DNA of 64,000 nucleotides from an uncultured Leptolyngbyaceae cyanobacterium (GCA_938023035.1 CALIDI010000009.1:1-64000); one strand, 5' to 3'; positions 8,964 to 19,230 are shown, numbered from the stretch's first letter. Numbers and translations are program-made. Notes: generated from the letters alone by a model not told the origin.

Positions 8964-9713
8964 GTGCAGCCGTTTTTACTAATCACCGACCTTGACAATA
9001 CCTTGGTTGGGCTAGACTCTGCCCTCGAAGAGCTAAACCAATACATCCATGACCATCGCCAGCAGTATGGCACTCGTCTGATTTATTCAACGGGGCGATC
9101 GCCGACCCTCTATCGCCAGCTTGCCGAAGAAAAAAATCTGCTAGAGCCAGACGTGTTGATTGTCTCCGTCGGAACTGAGATTTACTATCAGGGTAAGGCT
9201 GAACCTGATGCCAGATGGGCGGCTCAGTTGGGAGAACACTGGGATCGGGAAGTCATTCGGGCAGTGGCTTCTCACTTTGCCGATTTGGTGCCCCAACCAG
9301 AGTCAGAACAACGCCCCTACAAAATCAGCTATTTTCTGGCCGCCCCTGCCGCTAAAGAAGTCTTGCCGCGCCTGGAAGTCGCTCTGAGCAATCGCGGGCT
9401 AGATGTGCAACTCATCTACAGCGGGGGTAAAGACCTAGATATATTGCCGCGTTTGGCCAATAAGGGCAATGCCATGGGGTTTGTCCGTCAAGATTTGGAG
9501 ATTCCACCAGAACACACTATTGCCTGCGGTGATTCGGGAAACGACCTCTCCATGTTTGTTGAACGCCCTGAACGTGGCATTATTGTTGGAAACGCCATGC
9601 CAGAGCTACTAGAGTGGCATTACCTCAACCCTAGCTCCAATCGCTATCTAGCCAAGGGGCATTGCGCTGCGGGTATTTTAGAAGGCTTACAGTACTTTGG
9701 TTTTCTGGCATGA
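8964..9713 (+). CDS. spp: Sucrose-phosphate phosphatase
   Basis: A 249-aa HAD-superfamily enzyme that removes phosphate from sucrose-6-phosphate, the last step of sucrose synthesis, used by cyanobacteria for osmotic protection and carbon export. Motif I is DLDNTLVG (nucleophile Asp at residue 9) and the C-terminal acidic motif is GDSGNDLSMF. STGRSP and the cap segment RPYKISYF are typical of the SPP family. The start is a GTG at 8964 immediately before QPFLLITDLDNT. Sucrose-phosphate synthase is not adjacent. Related mannosylglycerate phosphatases are an alternative, but the family motifs favour SPP. Confidence 0.92.
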   Translation: MQPFLLITDLDNTLVGLDSALEELNQYIHDHRQQYGTRLIYSTGRSPTLYRQLAEEKNLLEPDVLIVSVGTEIYYQGKAEPDARWAAQLGEHWDREVIRAVASHFADLVPQPESEQRPYKISYFLAAPAAKEVLPRLEVALSNRGLDVQLIYSGGKDLDILPRLANKGNAMGFVRQDLEIPPEHTIACGDSGNDLSMFVERPERGIIVGNAMPELLEWHYLNPSSNRYLAKGHCAAGILEGLQYFGFLA

Positions 9714-9767
9714 CTGAGCAGGATCGAGACGCAACCCGTTTCATGTCGCGCTGTGAAACAACTACGC

Positions 9768-10232
9768 TTAGCCCTCAACAGCCTTGGGGTCATCATTCAC
9801 ATGCAGATGCCTGAGTCCATCTAAATAGGCTTCTAATTGTGCCCCAAACATGCCATTCCATGTGCCAAGAGTTACCTGACGCTGCCGTCGTGACTCTCTT
9901 TCTAAAGCTAATTGCAGCGCCGGATTGCCAGCTTGAAACGAGAGCATCTTACCCAGAGCGATCGCCGTTCGTAATCCCTGGATAATCGCCGTCATTCCAT
10001 CAGAGTCAATTGAGTTTACCCAGAGTAGATCCACTACGACTGCTTCCTTAACCTGTTTTAGGCAAGCTTCTAACGCCGTTTGAAACGCCAAGCTATTGTG
10101 ACGGTTTAAGTCTCCGCTAGGCTGAAGCACCAGCATTACAGGGCGCTCTGCGGTTGGGAAGGCGGGTAAATCAGTGACTGGGCGATCGACTGTACTGACG
10201 TTTGGTACGGTAGAGCAAGCAATCATGTTCAT
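9768..10232 (-). CDS. STAS-domain protein (anti-sigma-factor antagonist-like)
   Basis: A 154-aa protein with a single STAS-like domain at about residues 30-125: VMLVLQPSGDLNRHNSLAFQTALEACL, VVVDLLWVNSIDSDGMTAIIQGLRTAIALGK. The serine in VNSIDSDG sits where SpoIIAA-type proteins are phosphorylated. The ATG at 10232 has TGGAG about 8 bases upstream, so I prefer it to the upstream in-frame codons. A role in a partner-switching signal system is family knowledge; no partner kinase or phosphatase is nearby. Confidence 0.85.
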   Translation of the reverse strand: MNMIACSTVPNVSTVDRPVTDLPAFPTAERPVMLVLQPSGDLNRHNSLAFQTALEACLKQVKEAVVVDLLWVNSIDSDGMTAIIQGLRTAIALGKMLSFQAGNPALQLALERESRRQRQVTLGTWNGMFGAQLEAYLDGLRHLHVNDDPKAVEG

Positions 10233-11184
10233 AACAAAAACTCCAGACATCGGCATCGAGGGGGAGATGCAGAGGGGTTGCAACCCAACCCGCAAATCCA
10301 CAAAACAGCAAGGCCGTGGCATCAATCAGGCAACTGCCAACAACGATAGGTAAGGCTCCTAACAACTCTTGCAGCGGCTAAACAGCGAGGAAAGCTAAAC
10401 CGTTTAGAGCGTTTTAACCAAGGTTGCTAATAGTTCTTTCATTTGGTGAAGGTCAAGTTATGCAGAGACGCTGTGAAATTTTTCAATCAGGTGATGCTCT
10501 CCAGCAGCGACTTAGCGCTGGAGTCGTTACCCTCACTGTGATTCAGCTTGTTCATCAAAATATTGCGAAGACCTCGATGACCAAACTAAACGGAAGGATG
10601 AACCCATGCTAGATCTCGATCCAAGCAGCATGAACTAGCCGCAATCTGATGGCTTGTATGAATCTAGGAGCTATTTGGGAAGCAGCTTGGCTTGCTGGCG
10701 TCATTGCCAGCGCAGCCGTGGCTCACGTTGGTGACAACTGCGTCCCATCGATTAAATGTCACATTGACCGATCATTGACTGATATAGTTGCTTTCCAGGG
10801 AACACTGGTGACAAGTTGTTTGCTGGTTAAACTGAATAAGGCACTACAACATCAAAAAGTTGATGGGAACCAAATTTTGATGGGCTGTAGACCCTTCAGA
10901 GTTGTTCTGATGGAACATAAGTAAGCAGGGAACCGCAATGGCAGAGAGATCTCAAGCAATAGATCACCCTATGATTAGCTTGTGCGATTCTGCCTTAAAG
11001 TGCTTTGCCCCAAGTCACTGAAAAGCTGTGACCTCGCCTGTGTGCAGGGGCGATCGCTATCACCTCAGAGAATGCCTGAGATCACTGGGGTGAGTTTTCA
11101 GCAAGGCCACGGATGTCGCCGCAATGCATCAGATTAGCGAGATTTCCCAGTACAATATAGCCTGTCCTTTCGATTAGCCTTGTT
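10233..11184. other. Long gap between the STAS gene and purL
   Basis: Two small plus-strand frames (10424-10612, 10649-10924) are open but have no ribosome site, family motif or compositional support, and I do not call them genes. Near the end, TACAAT (11151) could be a -10 element for purL. A CCTCAG...CTGAG inverted repeat lies near 11064-11080. Confidence 0.5.
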
Positions 11185-13614
11185 ATGTCTGCCCTCGCGT
11201 CTGCCCCGTTTTCTGCCGAAGAGATTGCGTCGGAAGGCATTAAACCCGAAGAATATGAAGCGATTGTGCAACGGCTGGGTCGCCATCCGAATAAAGCAGA
11301 GCTAGGGATGTTTGGGGTGATGTGGTCGGAACATTGCTGCTACAAAAATTCCCGCCCCTTACTCAAGCAGTTTCCCACCAAGGGCGATCGCATCATTGTC
11401 GGCCCCGGTGAGAATGCGGGGGTCATTGACCTGGGGGATGGGCACCGGCTGGCTTTTAAGATCGAGTCTCATAACCATCCTTCTGCGGTCGAGCCGTTTC
11501 AAGGAGCGGCCACGGGTGTAGGGGGCATTTTGCGCGATATTTTCACCATGGGAGCGCGCCCCATCGCCCTACTCAATTCTTTGCGGTTTGGCTCCCTTGA
11601 GGAGGCACGCACTCGCCGCTTATTTTCGGGAGTAGTGGCCGGCATTGCCCATTACGGTAACTGCGTTGGCGTACCCACCATTGGCGGTGAAGTCTATTTT
11701 GATCCAGCCTATGGGGGCAATCCCCTCGTCAATGTGATGGCCCTAGGGTTGCTGGAGACTGCCACAATTGTTAAATCAGGCGCTCAGGGTATCGGCAACC
11801 CGGTTCTATATGTCGGTTCTACGACTGGTCGTGATGGCATGGGCGGGGCTAGTTTTGCCAGTGCGGAGCTGAGTGATGCTTCCATTGACGATCGTCCCGC
11901 CGTCCAAGTAGGAGATCCCTTCCTAGAAAAGTCTCTGATTGAAGCCTGCCTGGAAGCCTTCAAAACCGGAGCCGTTGTCGCGGCCCAAGATATGGGTGCA
12001 GCGGGCATTACCTGCTCTACCGCAGAGATGGCGGCCAAGGGTGGAGTTGGGATTGAATTTGATCTAGACAAGGTTCCTGTGCGGGAAACAGGGATGCTGC
12101 CCTATGAATACTTGTTGTCAGAATCCCAAGAGCGCATGCTGTTTGTGGCAGTAAAAGGGCGTGAGCAGGAGTTAATCCAGATCTTTGAGCGGTGGGGCTT
12201 GCATGCGGTCATTGCAGGTCAGGTGATTGCAGAACCAGTTGTGCGCATCCTATTTCAAGGTGAAGTGGCGGCGAATGTGCCCGCCACCGCTCTGGCTGAT
12301 AATACGCCCCTCTATCAGCGCGAGCTACTAAAGGAACCCCCTGCCTATGCCCAGCAAGCCTGGCAATGGCAAGAGTCTAGTCTGCCTCCCTGCTCAGTGG
12401 CCGGCATTCAAATCAATAATGAGACCAAAAGTTGGACAGAAATCCTGTTACAACTCCTGGATAGCCCAAACATTGCCTCAAAACAGTGGGTTTATCGCCA
12501 GTATGACCACCAGGTACAAAATAATACTGTGCTGTTACCGGGGTGCGGGGATGCGGCGATCGTGCGTATTCGCCCCCAACTGGCAAATCATGGGGCGGGA
12601 ACTTATACGACCGGAGTTGCCGCTACGGTGGATTGTAATGCTCGCTATGTTTACCTCAACCCCTACGAGGGTGCTAAAGCAACGGTCGCCGAGGCAGCAC
12701 GGAACCTCAGTTGTGTCGGTGCCGACCCGGTAGCCGTTACGGATAATTTGAACTTTGGCAGCCCGGAAAAACCAGTGGGTTACTGGCAACTGGCCGAAGC
12801 CTGCCGTGGTCTGGCCGAAGCTTGCCGCGAGTTGAAGACTCCTGTGACTGGGGGAAACGTCTCGCTATATAACGAAACGGTAGATACAGAGGGCAACCCC
12901 CAGCCTATTTACCCAACTCCGGTGGTCGGCATGGTGGGTATTGTGCCAGATCTGGCAAAAACCTGCGGCCTGGCCTGGCAGAATCCTGGAGATATGATTT
13001 ATCTGCTAGGGCTAAGGCTGGATTCCCACCGCGATCATCTCAACGAAACCCTGGTCACCCTGGGTGGCTCCGAGTATCTCGCTGTGATTCACGGCTTGGT
13101 AGCGGGTAGGCCGCCAGTTGTTAATTTTGATCTAGAGCGGCGAGTACAGGCGGTTTGCCGCGAGGGTATTCGCCAGGGGTGGATTCATTCGGCCCATGAT
13201 TGTTCAGAGGGAGGGGTGGCGCTGGCGCTAGCTGAAAGTTGCCTTGCCAGTGGCTGGGGAGCGCAAGTGCAGTTGCCGATCGCTCAGCCGACGGCAGCTG
13301 CCATTGAAACTCATGGTGCGATCGCCTTTACCCGCTGGGATCATCATCTGTTTGCCGAGGGAGGGGCACGCATCTTAGTTTCCGTTTCGGCAAATCGGCA
13401 GGATGTTTGGGAAAACTTTTTACAACACCATCTGGGGCAAGACTGGCAAAAGCTAGGACTGGTTGACTCCACAACCAATCGACTACAGATTACGACGGCT
13501 GACGGGCAGGTTTTAGTAAGCGTTAGGATAGCAGATATGAAAGAGCGCTGGCAGGAGGCGATTCCCCGCCGGCTAGCGGCTGAGTCTGATCGAACCGAAT
13601 CATTCCCCAGCTAA
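11185..13614 (+). CDS. purL: Phosphoribosylformylglycinamidine synthase subunit PurL
   Basis: An 809-aa small-type PurL that, with PurQ and PurS, converts FGAR, glutamine and ATP to FGAM in purine synthesis. The family features are clear: [26 protein letters not shown] at the start, [10 protein letters not shown], the ATP-binding [23 protein letters not shown], and the mid-protein repeat with [11 protein letters not shown] and [15 protein letters not shown]. It is somewhat longer than the usual 740-780 aa because of insertions in its second half. It is followed 150 bp downstream by purF on the same strand, so the two may be co-transcribed. purQ and purS are not in this window. Confidence 0.97.
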   Translation: MSALASAPFSAEEIASEGIKPEEYEAIVQRLGRHPNKAELGMFGVMWSEHCCYKNSRPLLKQFPTKGDRIIVGPGENAGVIDLGDGHRLAFKIESHNHPSAVEPFQGAATGVGGILRDIFTMGARPIALLNSLRFGSLEEARTRRLFSGVVAGIAHYGNCVGVPTIGGEVYFDPAYGGNPLVNVMALGLLETATIVKSGAQGIGNPVLYVGSTTGRDGMGGASFASAELSDASIDDRPAVQVGDPFLEKSLIEACLEAFKTGAVVAAQDMGAAGITCSTAEMAAKGGVGIEFDLDKVPVRETGMLPYEYLLSESQERMLFVAVKGREQELIQIFERWGLHAVIAGQVIAEPVVRILFQGEVAANVPATALADNTPLYQRELLKEPPAYAQQAWQWQESSLPPCSVAGIQINNETKSWTEILLQLLDSPNIASKQWVYRQYDHQVQNNTVLLPGCGDAAIVRIRPQLANHGAGTYTTGVAATVDCNARYVYLNPYEGAKATVAEAARNLSCVGADPVAVTDNLNFGSPEKPVGYWQLAEACRGLAEACRELKTPVTGGNVSLYNETVDTEGNPQPIYPTPVVGMVGIVPDLAKTCGLAWQNPGDMIYLLGLRLDSHRDHLNETLVTLGGSEYLAVIHGLVAGRPPVVNFDLERRVQAVCREGIRQGWIHSAHDCSEGGVALALAESCLASGWGAQVQLPIAQPTAAAIETHGAIAFTRWDHHLFAEGGARILVSVSANRQDVWENFLQHHLGQDWQKLGLVDSTTNRLQITTADGQVLVSVRIADMKERWQEAIPRRLAAESDRTESFPS

Positions 13615-13764
13615 ATCAGACGGTTACCCCCCTGTTTGTACCGAATAGATAATGAGAAGATTAAGCCATGCTTAAGCTGAGGATATCGTCCTAGGCTTGC
13701 TTCAGTATCGCTTTTGCTGAATCTGTCTGCTCACCTACCCCTTTTTCAGGAGCCGATCTCACCC

Positions 13765-15291
13765 ATGTTTTCCCGAACTGCTGCGACCATAGACCCCGCT
13801 GCTGCCCAGCCCAGCGCTTCAGCCAGTGAGGATGCCGACTATTTCCCTGCCGACAAACCGGAAGAAGCCTGTGGAGTTTTTGGAGTATATGCACCGGGCG
13901 AGATTGTCGCCAAGTTAGCCTACTTTGGTCTCTATGCACTGCAGCATCGTGGTCAAGAATCAGCCGGAATTGCCACCTTTGATGGCGATCAGGTTCATCT
14001 CTACAAGGAAATGGGGTTAGTCTCCCAGGTGTTTAATGAAGCCATTCTGGCGAAACTAACAGGAGACTTAGCCGTTGGGCACACACGCTACTCGACAACT
14101 GGTTCAAGCCGGGTAGTCAATGCTCAGCCCGCCCTTGCCGAGTCCCGACTGGGGACTCTGGCCTTGGCCCACAATGGCAATCTGGTCAATACGCCAGACC
14201 TGCGGGCAGAACTGCAAGAAACCAACCATCAGTTTTCCAGCACAACAGACTCGGAGTTAATTGCCCTAGCGATCGCCGAAGAGGTCAACCGGGGTAAAAG
14301 CTGGTTAGAAGGTACCATTAGTGCCCTCAATCGTTGTCAGGGGGCCTTTAGCCTGGTAATCGGGACTCCCGATGGCATGATGGGGGTGCGCGACCCTAAC
14401 GGCATTCGTCCCCTCGTGATTGGAACTTTATCCCGCTCTAACCCCAACACCCCGATTCAATATGTACTGGCCTCTGAGACCTGCGGGTTAGATATTATCG
14501 GTGCAGAGTATTTGCGCGATGTTGAACCTGGAGAACTAGTCTGGGTGACGTCGGAAGGTCTGGCCTCCTTTCACTGGACCGACCGCCCCCAGCCTAAGCT
14601 CTGCATCTTTGAAATGATTTATTTTGCTCGCCCTGATAGCGTTATGGACAGTGAAAGTCTTTACAGCTATCGCCTGCGGATTGGTCGTCGCCTAGCCGCA
14701 GAAGCCCCAGCTGATGCCGATTTAGTCATTCCAGTTCCCGACTCTGGCATTCCTGCGGCGATTGGCTACTCCCAGGCTTCTGGCATCCCCTATGCAGAAG
14801 GCCTGATCAAAAACCGGTATGTGGGGCGCACCTTCATCCAACCCACTCAAACCATGCGCGAATCGGGCATTCGCATGAAGTTAAACCCCCTGAAAGATGT
14901 CTTAGCCGGTAAGCGCATCGTCATTGTGGATGACTCGATTGTGCGTGGCACTACCAGCCGCAAGATCGTCAAGGCTTTACGGGATGCTGGAGCGATCGAA
15001 GTTCATATGAGAATTTCCTCGCCACCGGTCACCCATCCCTGCTTTTATGGAATCGACACCGACAATCAGGAACAACTGATTGCGGCGACTAAGTCAGTAG
15101 AAGAAATTGCCGTTCAAATTGAGGTTGATTCTCTGCAATATCTAAGCTGGAGTGGCATGTTAGAAACAACCCACAATGATCCTAATCATTTCTGCTCTGC
15201 CTGTTTTACAGGTAACTACCCTGTGCCCGTACCTGAAATGATCAAACGCTCCAAATTACTGCTTGAAAAGGTGCCAACCAGTGCCAAATAG
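13765..15291 (+). CDS. purF: Amidophosphoribosyltransferase
   Basis: A 508-aa enzyme catalysing the first committed step of purine synthesis: PRPP plus glutamine to phosphoribosylamine. After a propeptide the N-terminal nucleophile Cys is seen in EEACGVFGVYAPGE. The glutaminase domain shows LQHRGQESAGIA and GHTRYSTTG. The PRPP-binding loop is IVIVDDSIVRGTT. C-terminal cysteines (CFYGID, CSACF) fit the 4Fe-4S-containing Bacillus-type enzyme. The ATG at 13765 with CAGGAG 12 bases upstream was chosen over a TTG at 13714. The purL-purF order is common in cyanobacteria. Confidence 0.96.
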   Translation: MFSRTAATIDPAAAQPSASASEDADYFPADKPEEACGVFGVYAPGEIVAKLAYFGLYALQHRGQESAGIATFDGDQVHLYKEMGLVSQVFNEAILAKLTGDLAVGHTRYSTTGSSRVVNAQPALAESRLGTLALAHNGNLVNTPDLRAELQETNHQFSSTTDSELIALAIAEEVNRGKSWLEGTISALNRCQGAFSLVIGTPDGMMGVRDPNGIRPLVIGTLSRSNPNTPIQYVLASETCGLDIIGAEYLRDVEPGELVWVTSEGLASFHWTDRPQPKLCIFEMIYFARPDSVMDSESLYSYRLRIGRRLAAEAPADADLVIPVPDSGIPAAIGYSQASGIPYAEGLIKNRYVGRTFIQPTQTMRESGIRMKLNPLKDVLAGKRIVIVDDSIVRGTTSRKIVKALRDAGAIEVHMRISSPPVTHPCFYGIDTDNQEQLIAATKSVEEIAVQIEVDSLQYLSWSGMLETTHNDPNHFCSACFTGNYPVPVPEMIKRSKLLLEKVPTSAK

Positions 15292-16066
15292 CCATAATCA
15301 ACGAGATACATATTCGCAATTAATAGAGAGCGACTAAAAACACCCCTTTCATTGGCCTATTTGGATCTAGCACCCAGCCGATGCCATGGGCATCAGCAAC
15401 CATTGCATTCCCAATAAAGCCTCTGAGGCTCGTGGATTGGGTGCATCTCACTTTTGCAAGCTGCTCCACCCTGCGGCAAGCACCCAGATCTTCATCTTTA
15501 ACCCCTTCTTCCAAACTGGGCAAAGGGGAGCCGGCTTCAACGTAACTCTCCCTACCCCCTGGCCCCTGTTTGCGGGGGTGAGGGAAAGGAATTGAGGATG
15601 TAGCTTGCTTCCCGCAGAGTGGGCTACGAAACTGGAATGCACCTAATTTCGTCTTTCGTCTTATGTGCTCTGATCAAAGCTAGATCTGTAGAAGCCAACA
15701 GTTACACTCTAGACTGCTTTAGTCTTTATTCAAAAAATTATCTAAGCTGTTCATGGCCCAATCCACATTGGCCATCGATGCATCCTATGAAGGCGTAGCG
15801 AACGCATTCTTTCGTTCATCAAGCCATAAAATTGGCTCTAACTTAATCTTGAAACATTGATGAAATAAGACTTCTAGCTCGTTTATATGAGACGTAATTG
15901 TTAAACAATTAGATTCATCCAAAAGGGATGTTAAGATACGCTATGGCTAACTTCAAGTTAAACCCTGTCAAGCCCAGATATAAAGTTTTACAGATGGGAA
16001 ATGCTTGGTTTAAGGCTGGTATAGTGTAGCCACATTTTCCCTTTCAAAAATGCAACCTCTAGCCCT
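15292..16066. other. Gap with a composite dispersed repeat
   Basis: No gene is supported. It holds the roughly 210-bp family 1 repeat (15437-15646). Further on is a hairpin at 15753-15775 (ATGGCCCAAT / ATTGGCCAT, one bulged C), then AT-rich sequence leading to the next gene. Confidence 0.6.
15437..15646 (+). repeat. Composite dispersed repeat, family 1 (long copy)
   Basis: Starts GGTGCATCTCACTTTTGCAA and ends with TAGCTTGCTTCCCGCAGAGT then GGGCTACGAAACTGGAATG. Both ends match 52799-53025 in the same order and orientation; the middle diverges and includes a CTCTCCCT/GGGTGAGGG segment. CGGCAAGC near the start and GCTTGCTTCCCG near the end are partly complementary, so the element could fold. 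Confidence 0.75.
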
Positions 16067-16687
16067 ATGAAACCTTTCAGTTTTTCTCATCCTGTTTACA
16101 TTGCTAGTGTAATTGCGGCTTCATTGCTGGTTGGGGCTTCAGCCATTTTGCAGCCAGTTCGTGCCCAAGCTCAGAGTGTGAGTCCTAGGGGAGGGCAGGG
16201 GCAACCGATTAGCCCAGATGATCCGAGTATCGTTCGCCCGATGTCGCAGGATGCGAGTTTACTGAGTATGCAGGGCGGGCAGCGACTGTTAGAAGAAGCG
16301 AGTAGAGCCGTTTCGGCTCAAAATTATGCCCTAGCGGCGAAAAAGTTACAGGAAGCCCGTCAGGTTTTCAACCAGCTTTCTAACTTTTATCAGGAGTTAG
16401 CAGGTAGCTTTTCAGGCATTGATAATCGCATTGCTGATGGCCATCGCCGTAAGGCTTTGGAAGCCGCCCAGATGCGGGATGAATCCACTTACCAATTGGC
16501 TTTGGTGCATCGGGCTCAAAATCAGCCAGAGTTAGCCGTTCCTTTACTCGTACAAATTATTCGGAGTCAACAGCCAACTCGTGAACTGGGTCAAAAGGCC
16601 TATCAGCAGTTGTTTGAAATGGGCTTTGTTGATTCTCCGTTTCCCCGGACAGGCCAGTCGAATTCGTCCCCAGCGGCTTTGCGCTGA
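16067..16687 (+). CDS. Exported conserved cyanobacterial protein with helical repeats
   Basis: A 206-aa protein. Residues 1-34 look like a signal peptide (ASVIAASLLVGASAI, then PVRAQAQS). A Pro/Gly/Ser-rich linker follows (SPRGGQGQPISPDDPS), then a helical region at 70-190 with TPR-like spacing: GGQRLLEEASRAVSAQNYALAAKKLQEARQVFNQLSNFYQELAG, QLALVHRAQNQPELAVPLLVQII. The family is known in cyanobacteria but has no assigned function that I can recall. A periplasmic or thylakoid-lumen location is inferred from the signal peptide. It is transcribed alone. Confidence 0.8.
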   Translation: MKPFSFSHPVYIASVIAASLLVGASAILQPVRAQAQSVSPRGGQGQPISPDDPSIVRPMSQDASLLSMQGGQRLLEEASRAVSAQNYALAAKKLQEARQVFNQLSNFYQELAGSFSGIDNRIADGHRRKALEAAQMRDESTYQLALVHRAQNQPELAVPLLVQIIRSQQPTRELGQKAYQQLFEMGFVDSPFPRTGQSNSSPAALR

Positions 16688-17009
16688 TGGTTACTCGCCG
16701 AGTTCGGCTAAGTTGAAGATGGATCGATTTGTCGAAAAGGCGATGCCTCCGGCAAAGACTACACCCGATGCCCGATCGCTCAACGTATTGAGTCTGCTAA
16801 AGTCTCATTGCTTGAACGACTCTTTCAGGTCTAATGGTCGAGCTTTGGGCCTTAGGCAGAGCTTTTAATTCTGCGGCGGCTCACGCAGCAGAGCGCTCTA
16901 CCTATTAGGAATAATCAATTATTGACTGGTGAATCGATTGATTTTGGATTTTGGGTGAAAGCGTTAGACTATTAACGAATTCGTAAGCTTTCGTGGTTAA
17001 GGAGGATGA
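16688..17009. other. Gap upstream of bolA
   Basis: No gene is seen. The last 100 bases are AT-rich and probably hold the bolA promoter (TAGACT near 16970); AAGGAGG lies 4 bases before the bolA ATG. Confidence 0.5.
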
Positions 17010-17267
17010 ATGGTCAGTCCGCAACAGGTTGAGACGATGATTCGGGAGTCTCTTCCAGATGCCCAGGTGCAGGTACAAGACCTGACGGGGGGAGGAGACC
17101 ATTATCAGGTAACGGTGATTTCTTCCCAGTTTGAGGGTAAAGGACTGGTGCAGCAGCATCAGCTTGTTTATTCGGCTGTGCGCCAAGCGATGAGTAGCGA
17201 AGCTATCCATGCTTTGGCACTCAAGACTTATACCCCAAAGGCCTGGGAGACCGCCCAGGGTGTTTAG
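17010..17267 (+). CDS. bolA: BolA family protein
   Basis: An 85-aa BolA-fold protein (VETMIRESLPDAQVQVQDLTGGGDHYQVTVIS, FEGKGLVQQHQLVYSAVRQAM, IHALALKTYTP). The conserved His in LVQQHQLVY is the residue that in BolA-glutaredoxin complexes helps hold a shared 2Fe-2S cluster. AAGGAGG gives a strong ribosome site. The monothiol glutaredoxin gene follows at once, and this pairing is widely conserved and functionally linked to Fe-S cluster sensing or transfer. Confidence 0.94.
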   Translation: MVSPQQVETMIRESLPDAQVQVQDLTGGGDHYQVTVISSQFEGKGLVQQHQLVYSAVRQAMSSEAIHALALKTYTPKAWETAQGV

Positions 17268-17318
17268 GCTGGCTGGTATCTTTGAGCGATCGCAAGTTTG
17301 TTAATGGACGGTAAAACT

Positions 17319-17642
17319 ATGACACCAGAAGTAAAAGAGCGGATTGATAGCCTGGTTCAGGGCAGCAAGGTAATGGTTTTTATGAAAGGCAACAAGTTGA
17401 TGCCCCAGTGCGGCTTTTCAAACAATGTCGTACAGATTCTCAATGCGTTGGGAGTCCCCTATGAAACCTTCGATGTTCTGGAAGATTACGAAATTCGCCA
17501 GGGCATTAAGGAATACTCGAATTGGCCAACGATTCCTCAGGTGTATATTAACGGCGAATTTATTGGTGGATCGGATATTTTAATTGAGCTTTACCAGAAG
17601 GGCGAATTGCAGCAAATGGTTGAAGTTGCTCTGGCTTCCTGA
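17319..17642 (+). CDS. grxD: Monothiol glutaredoxin, Grx4 type
   Basis: A 107-aa CGFS-type glutaredoxin. The active site is [32 protein letters not shown] supplies the glutathione-binding TIP and GGSD elements. Such proteins bind a 2Fe-2S cluster with glutathione and pass it to client proteins, often together with BolA, whose gene lies 51 bp upstream on the same strand. In-frame TTG (17298) and ATG (17304) codons precede the chosen [12 protein letters not shown] is the usual family start. Confidence 0.95.
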   Translation: MTPEVKERIDSLVQGSKVMVFMKGNKLMPQCGFSNNVVQILNALGVPYETFDVLEDYEIRQGIKEYSNWPTIPQVYINGEFIGGSDILIELYQKGELQQMVEVALAS

Positions 17643-18242
17643 ATACCGTTGCGTAGAATTTAGTTGGCAACATCCCCCGTGGGGATGTGCAAGTTTCTAC
17701 CTAAAAAGCACGAATAGGTGCAAGATTCCTAGGGTATCTAAGGGGGCGGACTTCACACGTTCTACTCTATTGGCTTGCTTGTTGTTGCTTAGCGACGGAA
17801 CGAATCGCCTTCATTCCCTTTTCTTGAATGCCCGTCAGAACTATGCCCTTCTTCTAAGTAGGAGCGAGAAGGGCAAGATTTGGTTCTCTCTCCCTTGGGG
17901 AGAGGGTAAGGGTTAATCAGGTAATTCCCATCTAGATTCAGCAACGTTGCTTGCTTCTATGGGGAAAAGCTCATTCGTTGGGTGAGGGTTAGTACAGAGT
18001 CGATCTTGCTTGGGAAATCTCTCCATCCCGTTTTGAATTTTGGCCGTAGAAACTCCACTTCAGAAAGCGTTTGGTTGGGCATTTGTCTTGGCCTCTATTT
18101 TAGTCAGTCATCTAAGTCAGTACAAGAGGCGCGCGATCGCCGCCAAGAAATTAATCAAAAATGAGCTTGCCTATCTTTTTCACAGCGAGAACTGTGCTAG
18201 CGTTTCAAACAACGACATGCTGTGAGGGAGAAATCTAGCCCT
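17643..18242. other. Gap with CTCTCCC-type repeat
   Basis: No gene is supported. Bases 17815-17946 carry a dispersed repeat also present, inverted, at 56884-56990; its tail recurs at 5971 and 44154. Confidence 0.6.
17815..17946 (+). repeat. Dispersed repeat, family 4
   Basis: CCTTTTCTTGAATGCCCGTC, CTATGCCCTTCTTCTA and CTCTCTCCCTTGGGGAGAGG, followed by AATTCCCATCTAGATTCAGC. The first part matches the minus strand of 56884-56990. Confidence 0.65.
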
Positions 18243-19115
18243 ATGTTTCAACGATTGCTGATTTGCACAGATTTTGCTGATGCCAACCATCGGTTGATTC
18301 ACTTTGTGCCAAATTTGATTGCAGCGGGCGTCAAACAGGTGACTTTTCTGCATGTCGTCGCTTTGGAGCAGGCGTCTGTTCCTACTCCTAATGTGAAGAA
18401 AATTAAGGAGGCTCAAGAGCAACTACAACCGGCGTTAGCCCATGAGGGCGAGCACATGCATGTGGAGGTGCGGGTTGAATCGGGTGATAAGCCCAGTGAG
18501 GTGATTGCTCGTATTGCCCATAAGGAAAATGTGGACTTGGTGGTTTTAGGTACGCCAACGCGGAATCTATTGACGGAGAAGCTGTTTGGCAGCACGGCAA
18601 TGAACGTGTTTCAGAAAGTCTCGATTCCTATTATGGTTTTGCGTCCGCAACTGATTGCGACCTACTCCTCAGAAGAGCTGGCTTTGCGCTGTCAACATCT
18701 ATTTCGCTGCTTTTTGATTCCCTACGATCATAGTGAAACGGCTCAGTTATTTATTGAGCGGATTAAAAATCTGGTGACCCAAGATAGCCATTCTCCTCTT
18801 AAGCGTTTGCATCTCTGCTGGGTGGTTGATATGACTCGGGGCGTACCTGTAGAGTTTCGGGTGCAAGAGGCTTATCGTGTTTTAGAGCAGGTACGTCAGG
18901 ATCTTAGCCCCCTTAACTTGATGGTGGATCCCGTAGAGGTGCGGCAAGGCGACCCAATTACAGAAATTTTGAATGCCGCCCAGATGGCAGATGTGAGTGC
19001 GATTGTGACTTCTTCGGGGGAGTTAACCAAAAAATTTCCCTTGCTAGGGCCTAGCTTTGCTGCAGAGTTGCTACGCCGCAGTTGGCATCCCTTGATTTTG
19101 TTCCCCAGCCGTTAA
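18243..19115 (+). CDS. Tandem universal stress protein (UspA family)
   Basis: A 290-aa protein made of two Usp domains, at about residues 1-140 (MFQRLLICTDFADANHRLIHFVPNLI ... VDLVVLGTPTR, GSTAMNVFQKVSIPIMVLRP) and 155-290 (RCFLIPYDHSETAQLF ... ADVSAIVTSSGE, SWHPLILFP). The nucleotide-binding pattern G-2x-G-9x-G-S/T is incomplete: the first domain keeps G and GST but has T where the second Gly is expected, so ATP binding is uncertain. GAGGGAG upstream supports the ATG at 18243. It is transcribed alone; the stress cue is unknown. Confidence 0.9.
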   Translation: MFQRLLICTDFADANHRLIHFVPNLIAAGVKQVTFLHVVALEQASVPTPNVKKIKEAQEQLQPALAHEGEHMHVEVRVESGDKPSEVIARIAHKENVDLVVLGTPTRNLLTEKLFGSTAMNVFQKVSIPIMVLRPQLIATYSSEELALRCQHLFRCFLIPYDHSETAQLFIERIKNLVTQDSHSPLKRLHLCWVVDMTRGVPVEFRVQEAYRVLEQVRQDLSPLNLMVDPVEVRQGDPITEILNAAQMADVSAIVTSSGELTKKFPLLGPSFAAELLRRSWHPLILFPSR

Positions 19116-19137
19116 TGGTTCACGGATTTTCTTCTAT

Positions 19138-19208
19138 GAGATCGCCCGGTTGCTGAGTCTATTGGGATCCACACCTGTACCCCGTCTTCAATCAGGTGGC
19201 TAGGCGGT
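19138..19208 (+). repeat. Dispersed repeat, family 3 (short form)
   Basis: Begins ATCGCCCGGTTGCTGAGTC and ends CTTCAATCAGGTGGCTAGG. It corresponds to the two ends of the longer copy at 53259-53360, with the central GGGCGCTGCCC hairpin missing. Confidence 0.6.
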
Positions 19209-19230
19209 AAGCCGCATCAGATCCTAAGCA

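Noticed and set aside
10424-10924. Two small plus-strand open frames before purL
   Set aside because: No ribosome site or recognisable domain, and the encoded composition looks non-coding.
15386-15642. Short frames on both strands after purF
   Set aside because: They fall within the family 1 repeat, and the matching region at 52799-53025 is not coding.
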